From positions 4,152,001 through 4,216,000 of the forward strand of contig NZ_CP076135.1 in the NCBI RefSeq assembly GCF_018736105.1: 64,000 nt of DNA, written 5' to 3'. The notes beneath the pieces are model-generated. The model saw nothing but the letters and a program-made list of their open reading frames with translations, did no database searches and was not told the origin of the DNA. Positions 18,051 to 26,282 of the stretch are shown piece by piece. A program made the position numbers and the translations under genes. Source of the stretch: Bradyrhizobium sediminis (lineage in GTDB: Bacteria > Pseudomonadota > Alphaproteobacteria > Rhizobiales > Xanthobacteraceae). How positions within the stretch are numbered: position 1 is the stretch's first letter; each line of letters begins with the position of its first letter.

Positions 18051-18089
18051 CCCTTGCCAACATGATTCAGGCTGTGCGCGTAATATAGC

Positions 18090-19169
18090 GTGGCCGTGAA
18101 CGGCAAGATATCGGCGATCGGGAAAGACGTCGACGCCGAGGGCGCCACCACCATCGTCGACGCCATGGGCACCACGGTCGCGCCCGGGCTGATCGACAGC
18201 CACGTCCACCCCGTCGCCGGCGACTGGACGCCGCGGCAGAACCAGACCAACTGGATCGACAGCTATCTCCATGGCGGCGTCACCACCATGATCTCGGCGG
18301 GCGAAGTGCATATGCCGGGACGGCCGCGCGACGTCGTGGGCTTGAAGGCGATGGCGATCTTCGCGCAGCGCGCGTTCTGGACGCTGCGGCCGGGCGGCGT
18401 GAAGGTGCATGCCGGCGCGCCGGTGATCGAATGCGAAATGGTCGAGGACGACTTCAAGGAACTCGCCGCGGCGGGCGTCAAGCTGCTCGGCGAAGTCGGG
18501 CTCGGCGGCGTCAAGGACGGCCCGACCGCGCGCAAGATGGTGGGATGGGCGCGCAAATACGGCATCCAGAGCACCATCCATACCGGCGGGCCGTCAATCC
18601 CCGGCTCCGGCCTGATCGACAAGGACGTGGTGCTGGAAGCCGACACCGACGTGGTCGGCCATATCAACGGCGGCCACACCGCGCTGCCCGACGACCAGAT
18701 CCGCTGCATCTGCGAGGGCTGCAAGCGCGGCCTCGAACTGGTGCACAACGGCAACGAGCGCTCGGCGCTGTTCACGCTGCGCACCGCGCGCGAGATGGGC
18801 GACCTCAACCGCATCATCCTCGGCACCGACGCGCCGGCCGGTTCCGGCGTGCAGCCGCTCGGCATCCTGCGTATGGTGTCGCTGCTGTCCTCGCTCGGTG
18901 AGGTGCCGGCCGAAATCGCGTTCTGCTTTGCCACCGGCAACACCGCCCGGATGCGCGCGCTGGATTGCGGCCTGATCGAGGTCGGCCGCTCGGCCGACTT
19001 CGTCATCATGGACAAGGCGCAGCATTCGCCCGGCAAGAACATCCTGGAAAGCGTGCAGCTCGGCGACCTCCCCGGCATCGGCATGACCATCATCGACGGC
19101 ATCATCCGCACCCAGCGCAGCCGCAACACGCCGCCGGCGGGCAAGGTGCCGGAGATTGTAGGGCACTGA
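18090..19169 (+). pseudogene. 5'-truncated second copy of enamidase
   Basis: It encodes the last 359 residues of enamidase and keeps all metal ligands (DSHVHP, GEVGLG, TIHTGG, GHINGG, GTDAPAG). It lacks about 40 N-terminal residues, which form part of the small beta-domain of amidohydrolases. The only in-frame start is a GTG at 18090 with no ribosome site. The first 45 bp are a diverged match to copy 1, then about 1 kb is some 99% identical, then the last residues differ (AGK versus ATK). Probably a remnant left when the insert arrived. A functional short form cannot be excluded since the catalytic barrel is intact. Confidence 0.65.
18139..19136 (+). repeat. 1-kb direct repeat, copy B (within truncated enamidase)
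   Basis: Partner of 12597-13594: ungapped, same orientation, about 99% identical by eye. Protein-level differences in the shared part are few (for example Thr to Ile before VDAMG, and Val to Ile in DGI-I-RT). Confidence 0.9.
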
Positions 19170-19284
19170 TCGGCGCAACTCGCCCGGCAACGCCGAGCCA
19201 AGTTTGAGAAAATTGTGGCGGACTCCGGATCAAGGAAAGATCTGATGTCGCAGAAACGCGGCAATCGCAGACGAGAAGGGAGCT

Positions 19285-19452
19285 ATGGCGCGGACGTATC
19301 GAGTAAGGGACCAACCAATGTCTGACGTGATACCCTTCCCCAAACCCTCAAAGCCGAAAGACGACGAAACCGCGGAGCTGTTGAAGCTGCTGGAGCGCAT
19401 CGCGAATTCATCGAAATCGAAGGACAAGAATAACAAAGAGCAGGAACGATAA
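19285..19452 (+). CDS. Short hydrophilic protein, unknown
   Basis: A 55-codon frame; an internal ATG at 19318 would give 44 residues starting MSDVIPFPKPSKPKDDE. Both starts have purine-rich sites upstream (AAGGGAG and AAGGGA). The protein is charged, low in complexity and ends KDKNNKEQER. Short proteins opening with a VIPFPKP-like stretch are frequent in rhizobial genomes but have no known role. It ends just before a large extragenic palindrome. Confidence 0.45.
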   Translation: MARTYRVRDQPMSDVIPFPKPSKPKDDETAELLKLLERIANSSKSKDKNNKEQER

Positions 19453-19459
19453 GGAAAGC

Positions 19460-19548
19460 GTAGGGTGGGCAAAGCGAAGCGTGCCCACCACGGCAACGAT
19501 AAGGAAAAGATGGTGGGCACGGCGCAAGAGCGCCTCTGCCCACCCTAC
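19460..19548. repeat. Extragenic palindrome GTAGGGTGGGC / GCCCACCCTAC
   Basis: The outer arms at 19460-19470 and 19538-19548 are exact complements. Inner arms GTGCCCACCA and TGGTGGGCAC (19481-19490, 19511-19520) also pair. AACGATAAGGAAA occurs as a direct repeat at 19445 and 19495. This family of GTGGGCA palindromes is common between genes in Bradyrhizobium. It lies between convergent genes and could terminate both. Confidence 0.75.
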
Positions 19549-19555
19549 GAACCAA

Positions 19556-20050
19556 TCACCGCAGCTTGCTCAGCAGCGCCATCAGCGTCTCGCGCTCTTT
19601 GGCGTCGAGCGGCGCCAGCGTTTCCCGCGTGATCGCCAGCGCGTTCGGCATCGCCTTGTCGGCCATCTTCTGGCCGGCGCGGGTCAGGCTCACCAGCAAA
19701 CGGCGGCCGTCCGCGGGATCGGGGCTGGTTTCGGTCAGGCCGCGCGCGGTGAGCCGGTCGATCACGCCCTTGATGGTGGCGACGTCCATCGCCGTCAGCC
19801 GCCCGAGCTGGTTCTGCGAGCACGGCCCGGTCTCGGTGAGTTTCGCCAGCGCCGCCCACTGCGTCGGCGTCAGGTTGATGCCGATTTCCTTCGCGAAGAT
19901 GGTGGCGTGGCGCTGCCAGACCTGACGCAGGATGAAGCCGACCTGCTCCTCCAGCACGTAGGGCGGCTTCGACGTTTTCAGGCTCCGTTTCGGCGAAACA
20001 TTCCTGGCCATGTGCGTTGCCCGCCCCTTTTTTTCCGCCGTCGCCATCAT
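19556..20050 (-). CDS. MarR-family transcriptional regulator
   Basis: A 164-residue winged-helix regulator. The recognition part is AKLTETGPCSQNQLGRLTAMDVATIKGVIDRL with the wing GLTETSPDPADGRRLLVSLT, both typical of MarR. It overlaps the stop of the livF-like gene by 4 bp and is the last gene of the eight-gene operon that starts with hydroxynicotinate reductase. In Pseudomonas putida the nicotinate genes are repressed by the MarR protein NicR, so this is the likely local repressor, with the TTTGTATACAAA-type palindromes as operators and a pathway intermediate as ligand (inference). Confidence 0.88.
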   Translation of the reverse strand: MMATAEKKGRATHMARNVSPKRSLKTSKPPYVLEEQVGFILRQVWQRHATIFAKEIGINLTPTQWAALAKLTETGPCSQNQLGRLTAMDVATIKGVIDRLTARGLTETSPDPADGRRLLVSLTRAGQKMADKAMPNALAITRETLAPLDAKERETLMALLSKLR

Positions 20051-20751
20051 AGCGCCAGATGGGTGTCCCTGATGTCCGGACGCGCGTCGAGTTCGGCCAT
20101 GGTGCCGGAAAAGCAGATCCGGCCGCGCTCGATGATATAGGCGCGATCGGAGATCAGCCGCGCGAAATGCAGGTTCTGCTCCGACACCACGATGCTGACG
20201 CCTGCTTTCTTCATGGTCAGGATCGCCTCCACCATCTGCTCCACGATCTTCGGCGACAGGCCTTCCGAGGGCTCGTCGAGCAGCACCAGCGACGGGTTTC
20301 CCATCAGGGTGCGCGCGATGGTCAGCATCTGCTGCTCGCCGCCGCTCATGCGGCCGCCCGGCCGATTGCGCATCTCGGCGAGGTTCGGAAACAGCGTGAA
20401 CAGTTTTTCGCGGGTCCAGTGCGGCGCGTTCGGCCGCACCTTCTGGCGGCCGACTTCGAGATTCTCGTCGACCGTGAGATCGGTGAAGATGCGCCGCTCT
20501 TCCGGCACGTAGCCGAGCCCGCGGCTGACGATCGCGTGCGTCGGCTGATCCGAGACGTCATCGCCCTCGAACACGATGCGGCCGGTGCGTTGCTCGACCA
20601 GCCCGACGATGGAGCGGAAGGTGGTCGACTTGCCGGCGCCGTTGCGGCCCAAGAGCGCCACCACCTCGCCGTCGCCGACTTCGAGGGAAATGTCGAACAG
20701 GATATGGGCGGGACCGTAATGGCTGTTGAGCCCCTCGACTGCGAGCTTCAT
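20047..20751 (-). CDS. Branched-chain amino acid-type ABC transporter ATP-binding protein (LivF-like)
   Basis: A 234-residue ATPase with Walker A GRNGAGKST, signature MSGGEQQML and Walker B LVLLDEPSEGLSP. The text GYVPEERRIFTDLTVDENL is diagnostic of LivF. It is coupled by 4-bp overlaps to LivG upstream and MarR downstream. With LivG it powers the LivHM channel. In this operon the cargo is more likely nicotinate or a related pyridine acid than leucine; this is inference from context. Confidence 0.92.
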   Translation of the reverse strand: MKLAVEGLNSHYGPAHILFDISLEVGDGEVVALLGRNGAGKSTTFRSIVGLVEQRTGRIVFEGDDVSDQPTHAIVSRGLGYVPEERRIFTDLTVDENLEVGRQKVRPNAPHWTREKLFTLFPNLAEMRNRPGGRMSGGEQQMLTIARTLMGNPSLVLLDEPSEGLSPKIVEQMVEAILTMKKAGVSIVVSEQNLHFARLISDRAYIIERGRICFSGTMAELDARPDIRDTHLAL

Positions 20752-21539
20752 GCCGATGCTCCCTCGCGGTGCCTGATGTCATAGACCAGGCCCTCGCCGA
20801 GATAGACTGCGCGGACCTGCGGGTTGCGCCGGACTTCCTCGGGCGAGCCTTCGGCGATCAGCGTGCCGCGATTGAGCACCAGGATGCGGTCGGCATGCTC
20901 GAACACCACGTCCATGTCGTGCTCGGTGAAGAGCACGCCGATCGACTGCTCGCGCGCGATCTTGGCGGTCAGCCGCATCAGCTCGATGCGCTCGCGCGGC
21001 GCCATGCCCGCGGTCGGCTCGTCCATCAGCAGCAGTTTCGGCTGGTTGGCGAGCGCGATAGCCAGTTCCAGCCGCTTGAGGTCGCCATAGGCAAGCTCGC
21101 CGCAGGGCCGCTCCGCATAGCCGCCCATGCCGACCAGTTCCAGCAGACGGCCGGCTTCCTCGCGCGCGAATTTCGGCGCCGAGACCCACAGATTGAACAA
21201 CTGCCGGCCATACGACACCAGCGCGACCTGGACGTTTTCGCGCACCGTCATGGTCGGGAAGGTCGCGGTGATCTGGAAGGTGCGGCCGACGCCGAGCCGC
21301 CAGATCTCGCGCGGTTTCCGGCCGGTGGTCTCTTCGCCGAGCAGATGGATGGTGCCGGCGCCGGGCGTGGTCTGGCCGTTGAGCATGTCGAAGCAGGTGC
21401 TCTTGCCCGCGCCGTTGGGGCCGATCAGCGCCAGGATCTCGCCGGCCCTCAGTGAAAACGACACACTGCGCACGGCGTGGACGCCGCCATAGGATTTGCT
21501 CAGGCCTTCGACCGACAGCAGTGTGGGCGCGGTACTCAT
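20748..21539 (-). CDS. Branched-chain amino acid-type ABC transporter ATP-binding protein (LivG-like)
   Basis: A 263-residue ATPase starting at the ATG that overlaps the permease stop (21536-21539). Walker A is GPNGAGKST, followed by LNGQTTPGAG and GVGRTFQIT, both LivG hallmarks; Walker B is LLLMDEPTAGMAP. The C-terminus VYLGEGL is also typical of LivG. Reading-frame text upstream of 21539 is a shadow of the permease gene. Confidence 0.92.
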   Translation of the reverse strand: MSTAPTLLSVEGLSKSYGGVHAVRSVSFSLRAGEILALIGPNGAGKSTCFDMLNGQTTPGAGTIHLLGEETTGRKPREIWRLGVGRTFQITATFPTMTVRENVQVALVSYGRQLFNLWVSAPKFAREEAGRLLELVGMGGYAERPCGELAYGDLKRLELAIALANQPKLLLMDEPTAGMAPRERIELMRLTAKIAREQSIGVLFTEHDMDVVFEHADRILVLNRGTLIAEGSPEEVRRNPQVRAVYLGEGLVYDIRHREGASA

Positions 21540-23422
21540 TCGGCGGCCTCTATCCGGGGAGTGACGATCGCGGACTTCTCTGTCCCGGCGCGGCGGCGAT
21601 GCCTGATCGTCTCCAGCATGCCGACGATGCCCTTCGGGAAGGCGACCACGATCAGCACGATGAAGCCGCCCAGCACCAGTTTCGACAGGTCGGTCTGGCT
21701 GACCAGCCAGATCGAGAGCGCCTTGTAGACGATGGCGCCGATCACGGCGCCGGAGACGGTCTCGACCCCACCGAGCAGCACCATGACCAGCGCATCGACC
21801 GACAGCGAGATGCCGAGGCTGTCGGGAAATACGCTGCCCTTCAGGTAGGCGAACAGCGCGCCGGCGATGCCGGCGACGGTGCCGGCGATCACGAAGGCGG
21901 TCCACTGGATGCGCTTGGCGTCGATGCCGACAGCCTCGCTGCGCAGCAAGGAGTCGCGCGTCGCCCGCAGCGCGTAGCCGAACGGTGAGAACACGATGAT
22001 GCGCAGCGCCGCCACCGCCGCCGCAGCCACCGCGATGGAGAGCCAGTAGAAGCTCGCAGGCCCCGCCGCCCATTTCTCCGGCCAGACGCCCAGAATGCCG
22101 TTATCGCCGCCGGTCACCGCGACCCACTGGAATGCGACTGACCAGACGATCTGCGCGAACGCCAGCGTCAGCATCGCGAAGTAGACGCCGGAGAGCTGAA
22201 CCGCGAAGAATCCGAACAACGCCGCGCCCAGACATCCCAACAGCGGGCCGAGCAGCAGGCAGACGATCATCGGCAGGCCGGCCATCTTGGCGAGGAAGGC
22301 GATGCCGTAGGCCCCCAGCCCGAAATAGGCGGCATGGCCGAACGAGGCGAGCCCGCCGACCGACATCAGGAAATGCAGGCTGGCGGCGAAGATCACGAAG
22401 ATCGCGATTTCGGATCCGACCGTGAGCGCGTAGTTGCCGCCGACCAAAGGCAGCGCCGCCGCCAGGACCAGCGCGGCAATCGCGGCCAGACGCTCATTCG
22501 AGGTCAGCGGACGCCAGGGATTGACGGTCAGCCCCGGCGTGCGGCGCGCGGCGGCTTCCGGCTTGCCGAACAGGCCCCACGGCCGCACGATCAGCACCGC
22601 GGCCATCACCAGGAACACCAGGATGATGGAAATCTTCGGGAAGATGAGAATGCCGAACGCATTCAGTTCGGACACCAGAACGGCGGCGACGAAGGCGCCG
22701 ACGATGCTGCCGAGGCCGCCGATCACGACCACCACGAACACGTCGACGATGATCCGCAAATCCAGCGCGTGATGCACCGCGTCGCGCGGAATCTGCAGCG
22801 CGCCGCCCATTGCTGCGAGGAATACCCCGAGCGCGAACACGCTGGTAAACAGCCATTTCTGGTTGACGCCGAGCGCTGCCACCATGTCGCGGTCCTGGGT
22901 TGCGGCGCGAACCAGGATGCCCCAGCGCGTGCGCTGGAACACCAGCCACAACAGTCCGAGCACGATCGGACTGAACGCGATCAGGAACAGGTCATAAGAG
23001 GGAATGTTCTGGCCGAAGAAATCGACCGCGCCCTTGAAGCCGGGAGCGCGGCGGCCCAGGAGATCGCTCGGCCCCCAGATCAGGACCACCAGATCCTCGA
23101 CCATCAGGGTGAGGCCGAAAGTGGCCAGCAGCTGGAACAATTCCGGCGCATGATAGATCCGCCGCAGCAGCACCATCTCGACCAGCACGCCGACCGCGGC
23201 CACCACAAGCGCGGCAACCACGATGCCGCCCCAGAAGCCGAGCGCGCCGGAAAAGCGTTCGGTCAGCGTGAACGCCACATAGGCGCCGAGCATGTAGAAC
23301 GCGCCATGGGCGAAATTGACGATCCGCGTCACACCAAAGATGATCGACAGGCCGGACGCCACCAGAAACAGCGACGCCGCGCTGGCAAGGCCGGTCAGGA
23401 ACTGGACGAAGTAAAAGGCCAT
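21536..23422 (-). CDS. Fused LivH-LivM permease of the nicotinate operon importer
   Basis: A 628-residue membrane protein that joins two permeases usually encoded separately. Residues 1-290 are LivH-like (SGLSIIFGVTRIVNFAHGAF, then GRRAPGF and AALGVNQK). Residues 310-628 are LivM-like (GLASFGHAAYFGLGAYG, SPFGYALRATRDSLLRSEAVG). The joint (about 290-310) is a short polar linker with no stop or frameshift. Multiple hydrophobic helices occur in both halves. It is coupled to LivG by ATGA. Fused LivHM proteins are known in alphaproteobacteria. Confidence 0.9.
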   Translation of the reverse strand: MAFYFVQFLTGLASAASLFLVASGLSIIFGVTRIVNFAHGAFYMLGAYVAFTLTERFSGALGFWGGIVVAALVVAAVGVLVEMVLLRRIYHAPELFQLLATFGLTLMVEDLVVLIWGPSDLLGRRAPGFKGAVDFFGQNIPSYDLFLIAFSPIVLGLLWLVFQRTRWGILVRAATQDRDMVAALGVNQKWLFTSVFALGVFLAAMGGALQIPRDAVHHALDLRIIVDVFVVVVIGGLGSIVGAFVAAVLVSELNAFGILIFPKISIILVFLVMAAVLIVRPWGLFGKPEAAARRTPGLTVNPWRPLTSNERLAAIAALVLAAALPLVGGNYALTVGSEIAIFVIFAASLHFLMSVGGLASFGHAAYFGLGAYGIAFLAKMAGLPMIVCLLLGPLLGCLGAALFGFFAVQLSGVYFAMLTLAFAQIVWSVAFQWVAVTGGDNGILGVWPEKWAAGPASFYWLSIAVAAAAVAALRIIVFSPFGYALRATRDSLLRSEAVGIDAKRIQWTAFVIAGTVAGIAGALFAYLKGSVFPDSLGISLSVDALVMVLLGGVETVSGAVIGAIVYKALSIWLVSQTDLSKLVLGGFIVLIVVAFPKGIVGMLETIRHRRRAGTEKSAIVTPRIEAAE

Positions 23423-23459
23423 TGGCGGTCCGGGTTAGCGCATTTTGGTTCATGGGCTT

Positions 23460-23538
23460 CATCCTTCGAGACGGCGCTACGCGCCTCCTCAGGATGAGGT
23501 CGTTCGTTCTCCCTCTCCCCGTACGCGGGGAGAGGGAG
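23460..23538. repeat. Two hairpins between binding-protein and permease genes
   Basis: First, an imperfect palindrome CATCCTTCGAG...CTCAGGATG (23460-23496), a known type of Bradyrhizobium intergenic repeat. Second, CTCCCTCTCCCC (23509-23520) pairs perfectly over 12 bp with 23527-23538 across a 6-base loop. They sit just past the stop of the binding-protein gene. In ABC operons such hairpins often raise binding-protein mRNA over the downstream genes. Confidence 0.7.
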
Positions 23539-23546
23539 AGGAGAGA

Positions 23547-24752
23547 TCACTCCTTCGGGCGAAGCTTGGCGACTTCGGCATCGCTCGGCAGAAAGTCGGA
23601 GCCCTTGCGATAGACCGAGTCCACCATGATGCCCTTGCCGTCCTTGAGCGCGGTCTTGCCGACGAAGGCCCCCAGTGTCGACTGGTGGTCGATCTTGCGG
23701 AAGGTGATTTCGCCGAACGGCGACGGCATCGATAGTCCTTCCGTGGCCGCGATCAGTTTCTCCGGATCGTCGGAGTTGGCCTTGGTGAGGATCGCCGCCG
23801 CCGCCTTGATGGTCTGATAGCCGACGATCGAGCCGAGCCGCGGATAGTCGTTGTATTTGGCCTGATACGCCTTGAGGAAAGCGTCATGCTCCGGCGTCTT
23901 GATCGAGTACCAGGGATAGCCGGTGACGATCCACCCCGCAGGCGTCTCTTCCTTCAGCGGATCGAGATATTCCGGCTCGCCGGTGAGGAAGGAGACCACC
24001 GCACGATCCTTGAACAGGCCGCGGGTGTTGCCTTCACGCACGAACTTCACGAGATCCGCGCCGAAGGTCACGTTCAGGATGGCTTCCGGGTTGGCTGCCG
24101 CAAGCGCCTGCACGACGGGACCCGCATCCAGCTTGCCGAACGGCGGCCACTGTTCATCGACCCACTGGATATCCGGCCGCTTCTCCGACATCAGTTTCTT
24201 GAACACCGCCACTGCGGACTGGCCGTATTCATAGTTCGGCGCGACAGTTGCCCAGCGCTTGGCCGGCAGTTTGGCGGCCGCTTCCACCAGCATTGCCGCC
24301 TGCATGTAGTTGGAAGGACGCAGGCGGAAGGTGTAGCGGTTGCCCTTGGCCCAGGTGATGGCGTCGGTCAGGGGCTCGGCCGCCAGGAAGAAAACCTTCT
24401 TCTGGTTGGCGAAATCGCTGACGGCGAGACCGATGTTGGACAGGAAGGTTCCGGTCAGCATCACCACCTTCTCGCTCGACACCAGTTCGTTGGCGGCGGT
24501 CTGCGCGTCGGCCGGCTTGCCGCCGTCATCCTTGGAGACGACCACGAGCTTCTTGCCGTTGATGCCGCCGGCGGCATTGATCTGTTCCAACGCCAGCTGC
24601 CAGCCCTTGCGATAGGGCTCGGTGAATGCCGGCAACAGCGAATAACTGTTGATCTCGCCGATCTTGATTTCGCTCTGGGCAAGAGCGGAATGCGCCATGC
24701 CCGCGACCACGATCGCCAATCCCGCGCTCAAGAAATATCTGCTTCGTCGCAT
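23547..24752 (-). CDS. ABC transporter substrate-binding protein, Leu/Ile/Val-binding family
   Basis: A 401-residue periplasmic binding protein with a clear signal peptide (RRSRYFLSAGLAIVVAG, cleavage near ALAQ-SE). The mature protein begins IKIGEINSYSLLP, then GWQLALEQINAAGGINGKKL and NELVSSEKVVMLTGTFLS, all type I periplasmic-binding-fold features. It opens the transporter part of the operon, 24 bp after the DUF1185 gene. Relatives in catabolic operons bind aromatic acids; nicotinate, or a related compound, is the expected ligand from context. Confidence 0.9.
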   Translation of the reverse strand: MRRSRYFLSAGLAIVVAGMAHSALAQSEIKIGEINSYSLLPAFTEPYRKGWQLALEQINAAGGINGKKLVVVSKDDGGKPADAQTAANELVSSEKVVMLTGTFLSNIGLAVSDFANQKKVFFLAAEPLTDAITWAKGNRYTFRLRPSNYMQAAMLVEAAAKLPAKRWATVAPNYEYGQSAVAVFKKLMSEKRPDIQWVDEQWPPFGKLDAGPVVQALAAANPEAILNVTFGADLVKFVREGNTRGLFKDRAVVSFLTGEPEYLDPLKEETPAGWIVTGYPWYSIKTPEHDAFLKAYQAKYNDYPRLGSIVGYQTIKAAAAILTKANSDDPEKLIAATEGLSMPSPFGEITFRKIDHQSTLGAFVGKTALKDGKGIMVDSVYRKGSDFLPSDAEVAKLRPKE

Positions 24753-24776
24753 CCCTTACCTCCACTGGTTAAGAAA

Positions 24777-25361
24777 TTATCGTAAACCGTCTTCGCCTTT
24801 GACTTCAGCCGTTGTCAGGCCGCCGACCCTCGGCAGCGGCCTGCCGCTGTCGGTGACCGCGACCGCCACCATGATCTCGTTGGCGCGCGGCGCATCGTTG
24901 ATCATGACCTCCATGCCGTCGAAATGGCTGCGCACGAACGCTGCATCCTTGTGGCCGAGCGGAATATCGAGCGTCGTCCCCGGCCCGCTTCGCTTCTTCG
25001 ACGATGGTATCAGCGCCGCTCCCTTGCCCAGGATCTTGCGCACCGGCGCGCCCATCTTGGGATGCAGGATCGCGGCCGCATGTTCGAGCTCGCCGTTTTC
25101 GCCGACCGCGGCCGCCTTGCCGTAACTGTGCGCTTTGGCGCCCTCGATGCCCAGCGCGGCCACCGCCCTCGCCGCCAGCAATTCGCCGAGTTCTTCACCG
25201 ATCGCGATCAGCGGGCTGAGATCTTCGACATATCTTCCGGCAAACGGATTCTCGATCACGGCGATCGCCGCCGCACGCCGCGTCGGCGGCGTAACGGCCT
25301 TGCCCATTTCCAGCCGGGTCTCTTCGACCACGGTGACAATCTTGCGAATGACAGCACTCAT
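24777..25361 (-). CDS. DUF1185 / amino acid synthesis family protein
   Basis: A 194-residue protein of the DUF1185 family (Pfam name AA_synth), recognisable from IRKIVTVVEETRLEMGKAV, YVEDLSPLI, KAHSYGKAA and GHKDAAFVRSHFDGMEV. The molecular function of the family is unknown; members cluster with catabolic and transporter genes in proteobacteria. It lies between the UPF0280 gene (22 bp) and the binding-protein gene (24 bp), so it is part of the nicotinate operon and may act on or after a pathway intermediate such as 2-formylglutarate. That role is only suggested by position. Confidence 0.8.
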   Translation of the reverse strand: MSAVIRKIVTVVEETRLEMGKAVTPPTRRAAAIAVIENPFAGRYVEDLSPLIAIGEELGELLAARAVAALGIEGAKAHSYGKAAAVGENGELEHAAAILHPKMGAPVRKILGKGAALIPSSKKRSGPGTTLDIPLGHKDAAFVRSHFDGMEVMINDAPRANEIMVAVAVTDSGRPLPRVGGLTTAEVKGEDGLR

Positions 25362-25382
25362 TTTTGTCAGCCTTGTTTCCGG

Positions 25383-26282
25383 TCAAGCATGCATCAGGCT
25401 CGCGGGCATGTCTCTGTGAATCGGTCGCAACCGCTGCGGTTGCAGCCTCGCTCCCACCACGATGGTCTCGCCGCACAGGCGCAAAGCTGCGCCCTCGATC
25501 AATCCCGAAAGCAATAGTCGCCGCGCGCGCGCCGCGCCGGCCGCCAGCGCGCCTTCGATCTCGTCTTGGGACAACGCGCCGACATCCCGGGTGACGAGGC
25601 GCGCGCCGAGATCGCTGTCGGGCTGCAGTTCGTTGGCCGGGCAGCGCAGGATCGCGGGATGTCCGGGCAGATCGACGGCATTGGCGATGATGGTGGCGGC
25701 GGCATCGGCCTGGGAAGCCGTCCGCGCCAGCACCGTCACGGCGTCGGCAATGCCGAGCGAGAAGCTGCGCCCATGCCGCCCCGAGGTCGCAACCCCGCGC
25801 GTCGCATCATCGGCATCGACCACCATGGTTTGCAGCAGCCCGGCGGCGTCCGGCCGGTCCATCAGGCCTACCGTGAAACTTTCGCCGCCGGAAAGATGCA
25901 GCGCAATGTCGCCGCCATTGTTGACATAGGCGCGTTCGAGTCGCGCCGCGGCGGTCATCGCACCGAGGATTTCTTCCGCGACCGAACCTGCCACCGCCGC
26001 CATCGACGTGATGAAGTGCTCGGCGGCAAACGGCGCCACCGCGGCATGCATGCGGCGGGCGACGACGCCTTGCAGCGGGCATCGCGCGGGATCGGTGGCC
26101 TGCCGCAAGAGCGGCAATTCGCTGCAGAGTTCGTCGAGCAGGCCGGTGAAGCGTCGTGCTGCCGCGTCGTAGGCCGCGCGTACGTCGCCGCCCTGCGCCT
26201 CGACGATCAGGTCGATCGGACCATCCTGCAGATGAAGCCGCCTGCCGTCGGCCAGCAACCCGATTTGCGGAACCCGCGTCAT
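25383..26282 (-). CDS. UPF0280 family protein, ApbE-like fold
   Basis: A 299-residue protein whose ATG overlaps the stop of the reductase gene (26279-26282, ATGA). The text VNNGGDIAL, GVATSGRHGRSFSLGIADAV and ADAAATIIANAVDL resembles the conserved blocks of ApbE flavin transferases (NxGGDI, ATSG, ADALATAL), and UPF0280 is grouped in the ApbE-like superfamily. ApbE attaches FMN to Thr of partner proteins. The clostridial 6-hydroxynicotinate reductase carries a covalently bound flavin, so this coupled gene may be its flavinylation factor. No canonical DxxTGAT-type site is obvious in the reductase, so this remains a hypothesis. Confidence 0.78.
   Translation of the reverse strand: MTRVPQIGLLADGRRLHLQDGPIDLIVEAQGGDVRAAYDAAARRFTGLLDELCSELPLLRQATDPARCPLQGVVARRMHAAVAPFAAEHFITSMAAVAGSVAEEILGAMTAAARLERAYVNNGGDIALHLSGGESFTVGLMDRPDAAGLLQTMVVDADDATRGVATSGRHGRSFSLGIADAVTVLARTASQADAAATIIANAVDLPGHPAILRCPANELQPDSDLGARLVTRDVGALSQDEIEGALAAGAARARRLLLSGLIEGAALRLCGETIVVGARLQPQRLRPIHRDMPASLMHA

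Larger units (their letters stand above)
13628..18089. other. AT-richer insert (candidate genomic island) between enamidase copies
   Basis: The 4.4 kb between the two enamidase copies is visibly less GC-rich than both flanks and carries four rightward genes with no metabolic link to nicotinate: a PD-(D/E)XK-like protein, two membrane proteins and a HEPN-like protein. The right junction cuts into the 5' part of the second enamidase copy near 18090; the left junction lies just after the first copy's stop. No integrase, transposase, tRNA or clear target duplication was found, so homologous recombination within ena is the likeliest route of entry (inference). Confidence 0.6.

Noticed and set aside
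13628..18089. Integrase, transposase, tRNA or target-site duplication at the insert borders
   Set aside because: Looked for at both junctions and not found; the long enamidase repeats explain the structure better.
21536..23422. Possible frameshift joining two permease genes
   Set aside because: The reading frame is continuous through a plausible linker and fused LivHM proteins are known in this group, so it is a natural fusion.
22334..23497. 387-codon plus-strand frame opposite the LivHM permease
   Set aside because: Highly charged, repetitive antisense text; the real gene on the minus strand is continuous and recognisable.
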